A DNA stretch of 64,000 nucleotides, taken from positions 6,076,001 through 6,140,000 of the forward strand of contig NZ_CP102509.1 in the NCBI RefSeq assembly GCF_024611995.1, read 5' to 3'. The notes beneath the pieces are model-generated. The model worked only from the letters and a program-made list of their open reading frames with translations, ran no database searches and was not told where the DNA came from. Positions 8,091 to 16,627 of the stretch are shown piece after piece. This stretch comes from Streptomyces sp. NBC_00162. Its GTDB lineage: Bacteria > Actinomycetota > Actinomycetes > Streptomycetales > Streptomycetaceae. A program made the translations under genes and the position numbers. Positions within the stretch are counted from its first letter, which is position 1; every line of letters begins with the position of its first letter.

Positions 8091-8885
8091 ATGAGCGGTG
8101 TCATGAAGCGTATGGGGATGATCTTCCGCGCGAAGGCGAACAAGGCCCTGGACCGGGCCGAGGACCCGCGCGAGACCCTCGACTACTCCTACCAGAAGCA
8201 GCTCGAGCTGCTCCAGAAGGTGCGCCGCGGGGTCGCCGACGTGGCGACCTCCCGCAAGCGCCTGGAACTGCAGCTGAACCAGCTCCAGAGCCAGTCCGGC
8301 AAGCTGGAGGACCAGGGCCGCAAGGCCCTCGCCCTGGGCCGCGAGGACCTGGCCCGCGAGGCCCTGTCCCGTCGCGCCTCGCTCCAGCAGCAGGTCAGCG
8401 ACCTGGAGGTGCAGCACCAGACCCTGCAGGGCGAGGAGGAGAAGCTGACCCTCGCCGCACAGCGCCTCCAGGCCAAGGTGGACGCCTTCCGCACCAAGAA
8501 GGAGACCATCAAGGCCACGTACACGGCGGCGCAGGCCCAGACCCGGATCGCGGAGTCCTTCTCCGGCATCTCCGAGGAGATGAGCGACGTCGGCCTGGCC
8601 ATCCAGCGGGCCGAGGACAAGACCGCCCAGCTCCAGGCCCGTGCCGGAGCGATCGACGAGCTGCTGGCCTCCGGCGCGCTCGACGACCAGAGCGGGCTCG
8701 GCTCCAAGGACGACATCCAGGCCGAGCTGGACCGCCTGTCGGGCGGTACGGACGTGGAGCTGGAGCTCCAGCGGATGAAGGCCGAGCTGGCGGGCGGCCC
8801 GTCCGCGCAGCAGCAGGCCATCGAGGGCGGCGCCCCGGGCACCGCCCAGCAGCCCCAGACCCAGCACCGGTTCGACAAGCAGTAG
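8091..8885 (+). CDS. pspA: PspA/IM30-family membrane stress protein
   Basis: A 264-residue, almost entirely alpha-helical coiled-coil protein of the PspA/Vipp1 (ESCRT-III-like) family, which binds the inner leaflet and stabilises stressed membranes. It shows the amphipathic N-terminal helix (MSGVMKRMGMIFRAKANKALDRAEDP) in outline, the family segment ETLDYSYQKQLELL, then heptad-rich helices to about 210 and a Gln-rich tail. Start at ATG 8091; ATG 8103 is the alternative. The 281-base gap upstream, shared with the divergent DUF3043 gene, should hold its promoter. Followed 13 bases later by pspAA. Confidence 0.93.
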   Translation: MSGVMKRMGMIFRAKANKALDRAEDPRETLDYSYQKQLELLQKVRRGVADVATSRKRLELQLNQLQSQSGKLEDQGRKALALGREDLAREALSRRASLQQQVSDLEVQHQTLQGEEEKLTLAAQRLQAKVDAFRTKKETIKATYTAAQAQTRIAESFSGISEEMSDVGLAIQRAEDKTAQLQARAGAIDELLASGALDDQSGLGSKDDIQAELDRLSGGTDVELELQRMKAELAGGPSAQQQAIEGGAPGTAQQPQTQHRFDKQ

Positions 8886-8898
8886 GACGGGGTCCGTC

Positions 8899-9177
8899 AT
8901 GATTGTCCGCATCATGGGGGAGGGCCAGGTGAAGGTGGCCGACAGCCACTTTCCCGAGCTCAACAAGCTGGACGACGAGCTGCTCGCGGAGATGGAGAAC
9001 GGTGACGAGGCGGGCTTCCGGCGCACGCTGGGCGCACTGCTCGATGCCGTACGGCGGCTCGGCGAGCCGCTCCCCGACGAGGCGCTGGAGCCGTCCGAGC
9101 TGATCCTGCCCGGGGACGGCGCGACTCTGGACGAGGTCCGGGAGATGCTCAGCGACGACGGCCTGATCCCGGGCTGA
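8899..9177 (+). CDS. pspAA: PspA-associated protein PspAA
   Basis: A 92-residue protein with MIVRIMGEGQVKV at the start and LNKLDDELLAEMENGDE, the signature of the PspAA domain found beside pspA in actinobacteria. It is acidic and soluble, and probably modulates PspA at the membrane. Thirteen bases separate it from pspA and a strong hairpin follows, so the two form an operon. Confidence 0.9.
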   Translation: MIVRIMGEGQVKVADSHFPELNKLDDELLAEMENGDEAGFRRTLGALLDAVRRLGEPLPDEALEPSELILPGDGATLDEVREMLSDDGLIPG

Positions 9178-9193
9178 AGCCGCTCACGCTGAA

Positions 9194-9236
9194 ACGACGA
9201 CGGGCCCTCCCCGGGAAGGGGAGGGCCCGTCGTCGT
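9194..9236. terminator. bidirectional terminator hairpin
   Basis: A perfect 19-bp stem (9194-9212 with 9218-9236) and a GGGAA loop lie between the convergent pspAA and the His-rich membrane protein gene. No long T-tract follows, as is usual in Streptomyces. Confidence 0.9.
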
Positions 9237-9253
9237 GTTCACATGCGCCGTCT

Positions 9254-10024
9254 TCAGTGCGTGGGCGGCTTCTCCACGGCCGCCCGCTCCGGGTCGGGGG
9301 TCCCGCCGATGAAGTTCTCGAACTTGCGGCGCGGCAGCGCCCAGCGCCGGTCGTGGTGGAAGGCGCGCAGCCCGGACTTGGCCCGGGCGCGGGGGCGTTT
9401 CGCGTAGAACCTCTTGGCATACGGGGACCCGGGCCGGGCCAGCCGGATCGCGCCGATCAGCGCCACGAAGGGGACGACCACACCGAAGAGGGCGGTGCGC
9501 GCCTTGCCCTTCCACAGGGCGATCAGGGCCAGGAAGAAGTTGGTGGCGGTGTTCATGGCGACCAGTCCGCGGCTCTGGCGTTCCTCCTGGGTCAGCTCGT
9601 TCACCCCGAAGGGCAGGAATCCGCCCAGTACCAGCGCCACCAGCGCGGCCGTCAGGACCACGATCTCCACGCTCTTGCGGCCCTGCTCGCTCCAGTAGAC
9701 GTCGTCGAGGTGCAGGATCAGCGCGAACTCGTCCAGCACCAGGCCCGCCCCCAGCCCGAAGAGCACGGCCGAGATCATCGCGCCCAATCCGTACCGGCCG
9801 CTGCCGACCGCCCCGAAACCGCCGATGATCACGAGGATCACCCCGGGCACCACGTGGTGGATGTGCATCCCGCCCGGGGTGATGTTCTTGAAGGGCCCCC
9901 GTCCGGCCCGGATCATCCGGGTGATCGTGCGGGTGACCAGGAACGACGTAACGAAGGAGAGCAGGGCGAGCAGCAGGGGCAGCTTCCCCGGTTCGACGAT
10001 GTTCCGATACCACCAGTGACCCAT
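9254..10024 (-). CDS. conserved integral membrane protein with HIHH motif
   Basis: A 256-residue protein with about six hydrophobic segments and a basic cytoplasmic C-terminus (RRWALPRRKFENFIGG). Conserved-looking polar clusters sit inside or beside membrane helices: ITPGGMHIHHVVPG (about 47-60) and LDEFALILHLDDVYW (about 97-111). Such histidine and aspartate clusters in a membrane protein suggest metal binding or proton chemistry, which is inference. I do not recognise a characterised family. Its start is ATG 10024, divergent from cobS. Confidence 0.82.
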   Translation of the reverse strand: MGHWWYRNIVEPGKLPLLLALLSFVTSFLVTRTITRMIRAGRGPFKNITPGGMHIHHVVPGVILVIIGGFGAVGSGRYGLGAMISAVLFGLGAGLVLDEFALILHLDDVYWSEQGRKSVEIVVLTAALVALVLGGFLPFGVNELTQEERQSRGLVAMNTATNFFLALIALWKGKARTALFGVVVPFVALIGAIRLARPGSPYAKRFYAKRPRARAKSGLRAFHHDRRWALPRRKFENFIGGTPDPERAAVEKPPTH

Positions 10025-10094
10025 CCCACGGACTCCCTATTTGGCACGTAATGGGTAATTTACCGTCCGCGGTGAGCGGGTAGCGTTCGGGCCG

Positions 10095-10916
10095 ATGACA
10101 GATTCGTTCGATGATCATTCGCCGACGCCGCCCCCGGAACGCGCCTCGTTCCCCGACGGCCTCCGCTTCGCGTTCGGCACCCTGACCGTGCTGCCCGCCC
10201 GCATCACCCGCTGGGACCGCTCCGCCGCTCGTACCGGCATGGCCTGCGCCCCGCTCGCCGGGCTGGTCGTCGGGCTGCTCGCCGTCGTGCCCGGAGCGGT
10301 CCTGCTGGTGCTCGGCGGCGGACCGCTGCTCGCCGCGGCCGTCACCGTCGCCGTCCCGGCGGCGCTCACCCGGGGCCTGCACCTGGACGGGCTCGCCGAC
10401 ACGGCGGACGGCCTGGGCAGCGCCAAACCGGCCGACGAGGCCCTGCGCATCATGAAGCAGTCCGACATCGGCCCCTTCGGCGTCGTGGCCCTGGTGCTCG
10501 CCCTGCTGGTGCAGGTGGCCGCCCTGTCCGACGCCTACGCCGACAGCTGGAACCGCGGCGCCCTCGCCGCGGTGACCGCCGCCGTCACGGCCCGCCTCGC
10601 CATGACCCTGGCCTCCCGCGAAGGGGTCCCGCCCGCCCGTCCCGAGGGGCTCGGCGCGGCGGTTGCCGGGGTGGTCCCGCGCGCCGCGGCCGCCGCCGTC
10701 ACCGCCCTGGTCGTGGTGCTCGCCGCGGCCGCCGCCCTCCCGCTGGGCCTCCCGGCCGCCGGCCGGCAGGCCGCCGCCGTCCTGGCCGCCCTCCTCGTCG
10801 CGGAACTGCTGCTGCGCCGCTGCGTCCGGCGCTTCGACGGGGTCACCGGCGACGTGTTCGGAGCCCTGGCCGAGGTCTCCGCGACCACCGCCCTGATCGT
10901 CCTCGCCCTGGGCTAG
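10095..10916 (+). CDS. cobS: adenosylcobinamide-GDP ribazoletransferase
   Basis: CobS joins adenosylcobinamide-GDP and alpha-ribazole to give adenosylcobalamin at the membrane. The protein is 273 residues, highly hydrophobic with several membrane helices, and carries the family signature GLHLDGLADTADGLG (about 96-110) and MKQSDIGPFGVVAL. It is separated from cobT/cobU by about 4 kb. Its TAG stop lies inside the left arm of a perfect 24-bp inverted repeat. Confidence 0.95.
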   Translation: MTDSFDDHSPTPPPERASFPDGLRFAFGTLTVLPARITRWDRSAARTGMACAPLAGLVVGLLAVVPGAVLLVLGGGPLLAAAVTVAVPAALTRGLHLDGLADTADGLGSAKPADEALRIMKQSDIGPFGVVALVLALLVQVAALSDAYADSWNRGALAAVTAAVTARLAMTLASREGVPPARPEGLGAAVAGVVPRAAAAAVTALVVVLAAAAALPLGLPAAGRQAAAVLAALLVAELLLRRCVRRFDGVTGDVFGALAEVSATTALIVLALG

Positions 10917-10985
10917 GGGGTGTCCGGTGGATCAGGGCCGGGCTCGGGTCGTCCTATCCGACCCTGATCCACCGGACACCCCCTA
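10914..10985. repeat. perfect 24-bp inverted repeat spanning the cobS stop codon
   Basis: Arms at 10914-10937 and 10962-10985 are exact reverse complements over 24 bases with a 24-base spacer. Each arm contains GGTGTCCGGTGGATC or its complement. The spacer holds GGGTCG (10946-10951) which can pair with CGACCC (10959-10964) as an alternative. It probably ends cobS transcription, but the long identical arms and TAG...CTA ends also resemble a small mobile or repeated intergenic element. Confidence 0.8.
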
Positions 10986-11024
10986 ACCCGCCCCCGGCCG
11001 CGCGGGCCCACGTACCCTCACCCC

Positions 11025-11762
11025 GTGGACCACATTCCGACGGACCCGACCCCCGCCGTGCCCGCCGCGCCCATCAAGGTGCTGCTCGCCGACGACCAGG
11101 CACTGCTGCGCAGCGCCTTCAAGGTGCTCGTCGACTCCGAACCGGACATGGAGGTCGTCGGGGAGGCCTCCGACGGGGCGCAGGCCTACGCGCTGGCCCG
11201 GCAGACCCGCGCCGACGTCGTGCTCATGGACATCCGGATGCCCGGGACCGACGGGCTCGCCGCCACCCGCATGATCAGCGGCGACCCGGAACTGGCCGCC
11301 GTGCGCGTGGTGATGCTGACGACCTTCGAGGTCGACGAGTACGTCGCCGCCGCCCTGCGGGCCGGCGCCTCCGGCTTCCTCGGCAAGGGCGCCGAGCCCG
11401 AGGACCTCCTCAACGCCATCCGGGTCGCGCACGCCGGCGAGGCCCTGCTCTCCCCGGCCGCCACCAAGGGGCTCATCGCCACCTTCCTCGCCCAGGGCGG
11501 CGGCGCCGACCCGGCCGCCGCCTCGGCCGGGGCCGGCTCGCACGCGCAGCGGCTCGCCGCGCTGACCGTCCGGGAGCGCGAGGTACTCGTCCACGTCGCC
11601 GCGGGGCTGTCCAACGACGGGATCGCCGGACGGCTCGAGGTCAGCCCGCTCACCGTCAAGACCCACGTGAACCGCGCCATGGCCAAGCTCGGAGCCCGCG
11701 ACAGGGCCCAATTGGTGGTCATTGCCTACGAATCGGGACTGGTCCGGCCACGCGCGGAGTAG
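11025..11762 (+). CDS. NarL/FixJ-family response regulator, no kinase beside it
   Basis: A 245-residue regulator. Receiver domain 16-135: acidic pair in LLADDQ (Asp 23-24), phospho-acceptor Asp 69 in VLMDIRMPG, Thr in MLTTFE and Lys 121 in GFLGKGA. LuxR-type HTH at about 178-235 (LTVREREVLVHVAAGLSN, VSPLTVKTHVNRAMAKLGARDR). GTG start. No histidine kinase is adjacent on either strand, so it is an orphan in this window; it lies 145 bases upstream of the RND pump and may control it. Confidence 0.92.
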   Translation: MDHIPTDPTPAVPAAPIKVLLADDQALLRSAFKVLVDSEPDMEVVGEASDGAQAYALARQTRADVVLMDIRMPGTDGLAATRMISGDPELAAVRVVMLTTFEVDEYVAAALRAGASGFLGKGAEPEDLLNAIRVAHAGEALLSPAATKGLIATFLAQGGGADPAAASAGAGSHAQRLAALTVREREVLVHVAAGLSNDGIAGRLEVSPLTVKTHVNRAMAKLGARDRAQLVVIAYESGLVRPRAE

Positions 11763-11907
11763 TGCGGCACCTGACGGAGTAGGCCGGCGTACTGCGGACG
11801 CGGTATGCCGGACATAAGGACGGGACCTGCGAGCGACGCCCGGGTGCCGTGACGTGCGAAAGGCTGAACTGCCCTCCATTACGTCACTGCAGAGAGATCC
11901 CATACCC

Positions 11908-14900
11908 ATGTCGTGGCTGTCCCGCTTCAGCCTTGCCCAAAGGGCGTTGATCGGCCTCGTGTCGATCGTCGCGCTCCTCTTCGGCGCCATAGCCATCCCG
12001 CAGCTCAAGCAGCAGCTGCTGCCCTCCATCGAACTGCCCATGGTGTCCGTGCTCGCGCCGTACCAGGGCGCCTCGCCCGACGTGGTGGAGAAGCAGGTCG
12101 TCGAGCCGATCGAGGCCATGCTCAAGGGCGTCGACGGCATCACCGGCATCACCTCCACCGCCAGCGAGGGCAACGCCCTCGTCATGGCCACCTTCGACTA
12201 CGGAGACAGCGGCACCAAGCAGCTCGTCGCCGAAGTCCAGCAGGCCGTCAACCGGGCCCGCGTCCGGCTGCCCGCCGAGGTGGACCCGCAGGTGGTGGCC
12301 GGTTCCACCGACGACATCCCGACCGTCATCCTCGCCGTCACCTCCGACAAGGACCAGCAGGCCCTCGCCGACCAGCTGGAACGTTCCGTCGTCCCCGTCC
12401 TCTCGGACATCGAGGGCGTCGGCCAGGTCACCGTCGACGGCGTCCAGGACCTCCAGGTCACCGTCACCCCCGACAACGCCAAGCTCGCGGCCGCCGGCCT
12501 CGACGGCGCCGCCCTCGCCCAGGGCCTCCAGGCGGGCGGCGCGACCGTACCCGCCGGCTCCTTCGACGAGGAGGGCAAGAACCGGACCGTGCGCGTCGGC
12601 GCCGGCTACACCTCCCTCGCCCAGGTGCAGGACCTGCGCCTGAGCCCCGCGCCCGGCAAGCCGGCCGTCCGGCTCGGCGACGTCGCCACCGTGAAGCAGG
12701 AGGCCGCCAAGGCCGTCTCCATCACCCGGACCAACGGCAAGCCCAGCCTCGCCCTCGTCCTGACCATGGACAAGGACGGCAGCGCCGTCGCCATCTCGGA
12801 CGCCGTCAAGGACAAGCTCCCCGAGCTGCGTTCCACGCTCGGCGCCGGCGCCGACCTGACCGTCGTCAGCGACCAGGGCCCGGCCGTCGCCAAGTCCATC
12901 TCCAGCCTCACCACCGAGGGCCTGCTCGGCCTGCTCTTCGCGGTGATCGTGATCCTGGTCTTCCTGGCCTCGCTGCGCTCGACGCTGGTCACCGCGGTCT
13001 CCATCCCGCTGTCCGTGGTCCTCGCGCTCATCGTGCTGTGGACCCGCGACCTGTCGCTCAACATGCTGACCCTGGGCGCGCTCACCATCGCCATCGGCCG
13101 CGTCGTCGACGACTCGATCGTGGTCCTGGAGAACATCAAGCGCCACCTCGGCTACGGCGAGGAGCGCGAGGCCGCCATCATCACCGCGGTCAAGGAGGTG
13201 GCCGGCGCGGTCACCTCCTCCACGCTCACCACCGTCGCCGTGTTCCTGCCGATCGGCCTGACCGGCGGCATGATCGGCGAGCTCTTCGGCTCCTTCTCGC
13301 TCACCGTCACCGCCGCCCTGCTGGCCTCGCTGCTCGTCTCGCTGACGGTCGTGCCGGTGCTCTCGTACTGGTTCCTCAGCGCGCCGAAGGGCGTGACGGC
13401 GGGGGACGAGGAGAGCGCCGCCAAGGCCCGTCGCGAGGCCGAGGAGAAGGAGGCGCGCAGCAAGCTCCAGCGGTTCTACGTACGGGTCCTGGGCTTCGCC
13501 ACCCGGCGCCGCCTGACCAGTGTGGCCATCGCGGTCGTCGTGCTGGTCGGCACCTTCGGGATGACCCCGCTGCTGAAGACCAACTTCTTCGACCAGGGCG
13601 AGCAGGACGTCCTGACGGTCAAGCAGGAGCTGGCCCCCGGCACCTCGCTGGCCGCCTCCGACGCGGCGAGCCGCAAGATCGAGCAGGCACTGGCCTCGGT
13701 CGAGGGCGTCAAGAGCTACCAGGTCACCGTCGGCTCCTCCGGCTTCCTCGCCGCCTTCGGCGGTGGTACGGGCTCCAACCAGGCCTCCTACCAGGTCACC
13801 CTGAAGGACTCCGGCAAGGCGGACGACGTCAAGAAGCAGATCGAGGGCAAGCTGGCCGCCCTCGACGGCATCGGCGAGACCCGGATCGCGGCGGGCGACG
13901 GCTTCGGCAGCCAGAACCTCAGCGTGGTCGTCAAGGCCGGTGACGGCGAGGTCCTCGCCAAGGCCGCCGAGCAGGTCCGCGCGGAGGTGGCGAAGCTCAA
14001 GGACGTCACCGACGTACAGAGCGACCTGTCCCAGTCCGTGCCCCGGATCTCGGTCACCGCCACCCCCAGGGCCGCGGACGCAGGCCTCAACCAGGCCGCG
14101 CTCGGCGCGATCGTCGCCCAGGCCGTACGGGGCAACCCGGCGGGCAAGGCCGTCCTGGACAACACCGAGCGCGACATCGTCATCAAGTCCGCGCAGCCGG
14201 CCACCACCTTGGCCGAACTGCAGGCCCTGCCGGTCGGCCCGGTCAAGCTCGGTGACATCGCCGAGGTCAAGGTGGTCCCCGGCCCGGTCGCGATGACCCG
14301 GATCGACGGCGCCCGCGCCGCCACCGTCACCGCGAAGCCGGTGGGCGACAACACGGGCGCGGTCAGCGCCGAGCTCCAGACGAAGCTCAAGGCCCTGGAC
14401 CTGCCGGAGGGCGCCACCGCCTCCATCGGCGGCGTCTCGGAGGACCAGGACGAGGCCTTCGCCTCGCTGGGCCTGGCCATGTTCGCGGCCATCGCGATCG
14501 TGTTCATGCTGCTGGTCGCGACCTTCCGCTCGCTGATCCAGCCGCTGATCCTGCTGGTCTCCATCCCGTTCGCGGCGACCGGCGCGCTCGGCCTGCTGAT
14601 CGCCACGGGCACCCCGATGGGCGTCCCGGCGATGATCGGCATGCTGATGCTCATCGGCATCGTGGTGACCAACGCGATCGTCCTGATCGACCTGGTCAAC
14701 CAGTACCGGGCCCAGGGCATGGGCGTCGTCGAAGCCGTCGTCGAGGGCGGCCGGCACCGCCTGCGCCCCATCCTGATGACGGCCCTGGCGACGATCTTCG
14801 CGCTGCTCCCGATGGCGCTCGGCGTCACCGGCGAGGGCGGCTTCATCTCGCAGCCGCTCGCGGTCGTGGTGATCGGCGGCCTGGTCAGCTCGACCCTGCT

Positions 14901-15048
14901 GACCCTGCTCCTGGTGCCGACGCTCTACACGATGGTGGAGCTCCGCAAGGAGCGCCGCCGCGCCAAGCGCTCCGCCAAGCGCGAGGCCCGCCTGACGGTG
15001 GTCCCGGCCCCCGCCCCGTCCTCGGACGACGACCCGGTCACGGTCTGA
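11908..15048 (+). CDS. RND-family efflux permease (HAE1/AcrB-like)
   Basis: A 1046-residue inner-membrane transporter. The architecture is the RND repeat: TM1 (LIGLVSIVALLFGAIAIP), a large extracytoplasmic loop (about 35-330), TM2-6, a short cytoplasmic region rich in Lys/Glu near 500, TM7, a second large loop and TM8-12. GRVVDDSIVVLENI in TM4 carries the Asp pair that relays protons in AcrB-type pumps. Such pumps export hydrophobic drugs or lipids; actinomycetes have no outer membrane, so it works alone or with unknown partners. Start chosen at ATG 11908 (MSWLSRFS); a GTG at 11854 gives a longer, poorly matching N-terminus. Confidence 0.93.
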   Translation: MSWLSRFSLAQRALIGLVSIVALLFGAIAIPQLKQQLLPSIELPMVSVLAPYQGASPDVVEKQVVEPIEAMLKGVDGITGITSTASEGNALVMATFDYGDSGTKQLVAEVQQAVNRARVRLPAEVDPQVVAGSTDDIPTVILAVTSDKDQQALADQLERSVVPVLSDIEGVGQVTVDGVQDLQVTVTPDNAKLAAAGLDGAALAQGLQAGGATVPAGSFDEEGKNRTVRVGAGYTSLAQVQDLRLSPAPGKPAVRLGDVATVKQEAAKAVSITRTNGKPSLALVLTMDKDGSAVAISDAVKDKLPELRSTLGAGADLTVVSDQGPAVAKSISSLTTEGLLGLLFAVIVILVFLASLRSTLVTAVSIPLSVVLALIVLWTRDLSLNMLTLGALTIAIGRVVDDSIVVLENIKRHLGYGEEREAAIITAVKEVAGAVTSSTLTTVAVFLPIGLTGGMIGELFGSFSLTVTAALLASLLVSLTVVPVLSYWFLSAPKGVTAGDEESAAKARREAEEKEARSKLQRFYVRVLGFATRRRLTSVAIAVVVLVGTFGMTPLLKTNFFDQGEQDVLTVKQELAPGTSLAASDAASRKIEQALASVEGVKSYQVTVGSSGFLAAFGGGTGSNQASYQVTLKDSGKADDVKKQIEGKLAALDGIGETRIAAGDGFGSQNLSVVVKAGDGEVLAKAAEQVRAEVAKLKDVTDVQSDLSQSVPRISVTATPRAADAGLNQAALGAIVAQAVRGNPAGKAVLDNTERDIVIKSAQPATTLAELQALPVGPVKLGDIAEVKVVPGPVAMTRIDGARAATVTAKPVGDNTGAVSAELQTKLKALDLPEGATASIGGVSEDQDEAFASLGLAMFAAIAIVFMLLVATFRSLIQPLILLVSIPFAATGALGLLIATGTPMGVPAMIGMLMLIGIVVTNAIVLIDLVNQYRAQGMGVVEAVVEGGRHRLRPILMTALATIFALLPMALGVTGEGGFISQPLAVVVIGGLVSSTLLTLLLVPTLYTMVELRKERRRAKRSAKREARLTVVPAPAPSSDDDPVTV

Positions 15049-15068
15049 CCGGGTCCGACCCGTGCAAG

Positions 15069-15107
15069 CCGAAGGGCCGCCCCTCGATCGGAGGGGCGGC
15101 CCTTCGG
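15069..15107. terminator. bidirectional terminator hairpin
   Basis: A perfect 17-bp stem (15069-15085 with 15091-15107) with loop GATCG lies between the convergent RND and nadA genes. Confidence 0.9.
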
Positions 15108-15134
15108 GCTTTCACACGGTGGGGGGAGCGGGGG

Positions 15135-16313
15135 CTACGGGAGCGCCAGCATCCGCTCCAGGGCGAGCTTCGCGAAGCTCTCGGTCTCCTTGTCGACCTG
15201 GATCTGGTTGACGAGGTTGCCCTCGGCCAGGGACTCCAGGGTCCACACCAGGTGGGGGAGGTCGATGCGGTTCATCGTCGAGCAGAAGCAGACCGTCTTG
15301 TCGAGGAAGACGACCTCCTTGTCCTCCGCGGCGAATCGATTCGCCAGGCGGCGGACCAGGTTGAGCTCGGTGCCGATCGCCCACTTGGAGCCGGCCGGGG
15401 CCGCCTCCAGCGCCTTGATGATGTACTCCGTCGAGCCGACGTAGTCCGCGGCCGCCACGACCTCGTGCTTGCACTCGGGGTGGACCAGGACGTTCACACC
15501 GGGGATGCGGGCGCGCACGTCGTTGACCGAGTCGACCGAGAACCGGCCGTGGACCGAGCAGTGCCCGCGCCACAGGATCATCTTGGCGTTCCGCAGCTGC
15601 TCGGCGGTCAGGCCGCCGTTCGGCTTGTGCGGGTTGTACAGGACGCAGTCGTCCAGGGACATGCCCATGTCGCGGACGGCGGTGTTGCGGCCCAGGTGCT
15701 GGTCCGGGAGGAACAGGACCTTCTCGCCCTGCTCGAACGCCCACTCCAGGGCCTTCTTCGCGTTGGACGAGGTACAGATCGTGCCGCCGTGCTTGCCGGT
15801 GAAGGCCTTGATGTCGGCGGAGGAGTTCATGTACGAGACGGGGACCGTCGCACCGGCTATGCCGGCCTCGGTCAGCACGTCCCAGCACTCCGCGACCTGC
15901 TCGGCGGTGGCCATGTCGGCCATCGAGCAGCCCGCGGCCAGGTCCGGCAGGACCACCTTCTGGTCGTCCGAGGTCAGGATGTCCGCGGACTCGGCCATGA
16001 AGTGCACGCCGCAGAAGACGATGTACTCGGCCTCCGGCTTGGCGGCCGCGTCCTTGGCCAGCTTGAAGGAGTCGCCGGTGACGTCGGCGAACTCGATGAC
16101 CTCGTCACGCTGGTAGTGGTGGCCGAGGATGAAGACCTTGTCCCCGAGCTTCTCCTTGGCCGCGCGGGCGCGCGCCACGAGGTCCGGGTCGGACGGCGAG
16201 GGCAGGTCGCCCGGGCATTCCACCCCGCGCTCGCTCTTGGGGTCGGCTTCGCGGCCGAGCAGCAGCAGGGCAAGGGGCGTCGGCTGGACGTCCAAAGGCT
16301 GGGCGGTGGTCAC
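15135..16313 (-). CDS. nadA: quinolinate synthase A
   Basis: NadA condenses iminoaspartate with dihydroxyacetone phosphate to quinolinate, using a 4Fe-4S cluster, in de novo NAD synthesis. The protein is about 392 residues. Typical segments: ILGHHYQRDEVIEFAD, the cluster cysteines in VFCGVHFMAESA, HPECKHEV and KTVCFCSTMNRI, and TSSNAKKALEW. I choose the GTG at 16313 because GAAAGG lies nine bases before it; a GTG at 16322 abuts that site. nadB and nadC are not in this window. The promoter region contains three related palindromes (16383-16453). Confidence 0.94.
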   Translation of the reverse strand: MTTAQPLDVQPTPLALLLLGREADPKSERGVECPGDLPSPSDPDLVARARAAKEKLGDKVFILGHHYQRDEVIEFADVTGDSFKLAKDAAAKPEAEYIVFCGVHFMAESADILTSDDQKVVLPDLAAGCSMADMATAEQVAECWDVLTEAGIAGATVPVSYMNSSADIKAFTGKHGGTICTSSNAKKALEWAFEQGEKVLFLPDQHLGRNTAVRDMGMSLDDCVLYNPHKPNGGLTAEQLRNAKMILWRGHCSVHGRFSVDSVNDVRARIPGVNVLVHPECKHEVVAAADYVGSTEYIIKALEAAPAGSKWAIGTELNLVRRLANRFAAEDKEVVFLDKTVCFCSTMNRIDLPHLVWTLESLAEGNLVNQIQVDKETESFAKLALERMLALP

Positions 16314-16382
16314 GACACGCACCCTTTCTGTTCTGCGACGAGTGACTGACGAGGGACTTCTTGCGGCATCGGTTCGACTTCT

Positions 16383-16453
16383 CGTCTACTTGACGCTATC
16401 TATCATAACCGCTTCACGTCACTTTGACGATGCCCGATAGTGTCAATGTGACG
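16383..16453 (-). promoter_or_regulatory. three related 13-bp palindromes in the nadA promoter region
   Basis: Three copies of the form YGTCW-N3-TGACG occur: CGTCTACTTGACG (16383-16395), CGTCACTTTGACG (16417-16429) and TGTCAATGTGACG (16441-16453). A possible minus-strand -10, TATGAT, lies at 16407-16402 between the first and second copies, so the sites bracket the likely start point, as for a repressor. NrtR/NdnR-type regulators of NAD genes in actinobacteria use GTCA/TGAC palindromes; that assignment is a guess. Confidence 0.6.
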
Positions 16454-16510
16454 CATTACCCCGTCGATCCGTAGGGCCCGCCCGATCCGTGGTGTGCGAG
16501 CATGAATATC

Positions 16511-16601
16511 TGAAACAAGCGTCGGGTCCCGGAATGAAACCGCGGTCCCGCTCGTTGCCACCGACGGCAAGAGTCCGACGTTTCCCCGCCTCCGGCGGGG
16601 A
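16511..16601 (+). promoter_or_regulatory. erpA upstream region: direct repeat and leader hairpin
   Basis: The 314 bases between nadA and erpA hold, besides the nadA palindromes, two TGAAAC direct repeats (16511-16516, 16535-16540), each followed by a GCG...GTCCCG element, and an 8-bp hairpin TCCCCGCC/GGCGGGGA (16583-16590 with 16594-16601) that ends 26 bases before the erpA start. Function unproven. Confidence 0.4.
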
Positions 16602-16627
16602 GCCGCCCACTTCGGGAGTGAATGCAG

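Noticed and set aside
7938..10382. An 814-codon minus-strand frame across pspA, pspAA and the His-rich membrane protein
   Set aside because: It crosses three convincing genes and a strong terminator and shows no protein-like composition.
11884..14757. A 957-codon minus-strand frame opposite the RND pump
   Set aside because: It is antisense to a well-supported pump gene, rich in Gly, Asp and Arg, with no domain or ribosome binding site.
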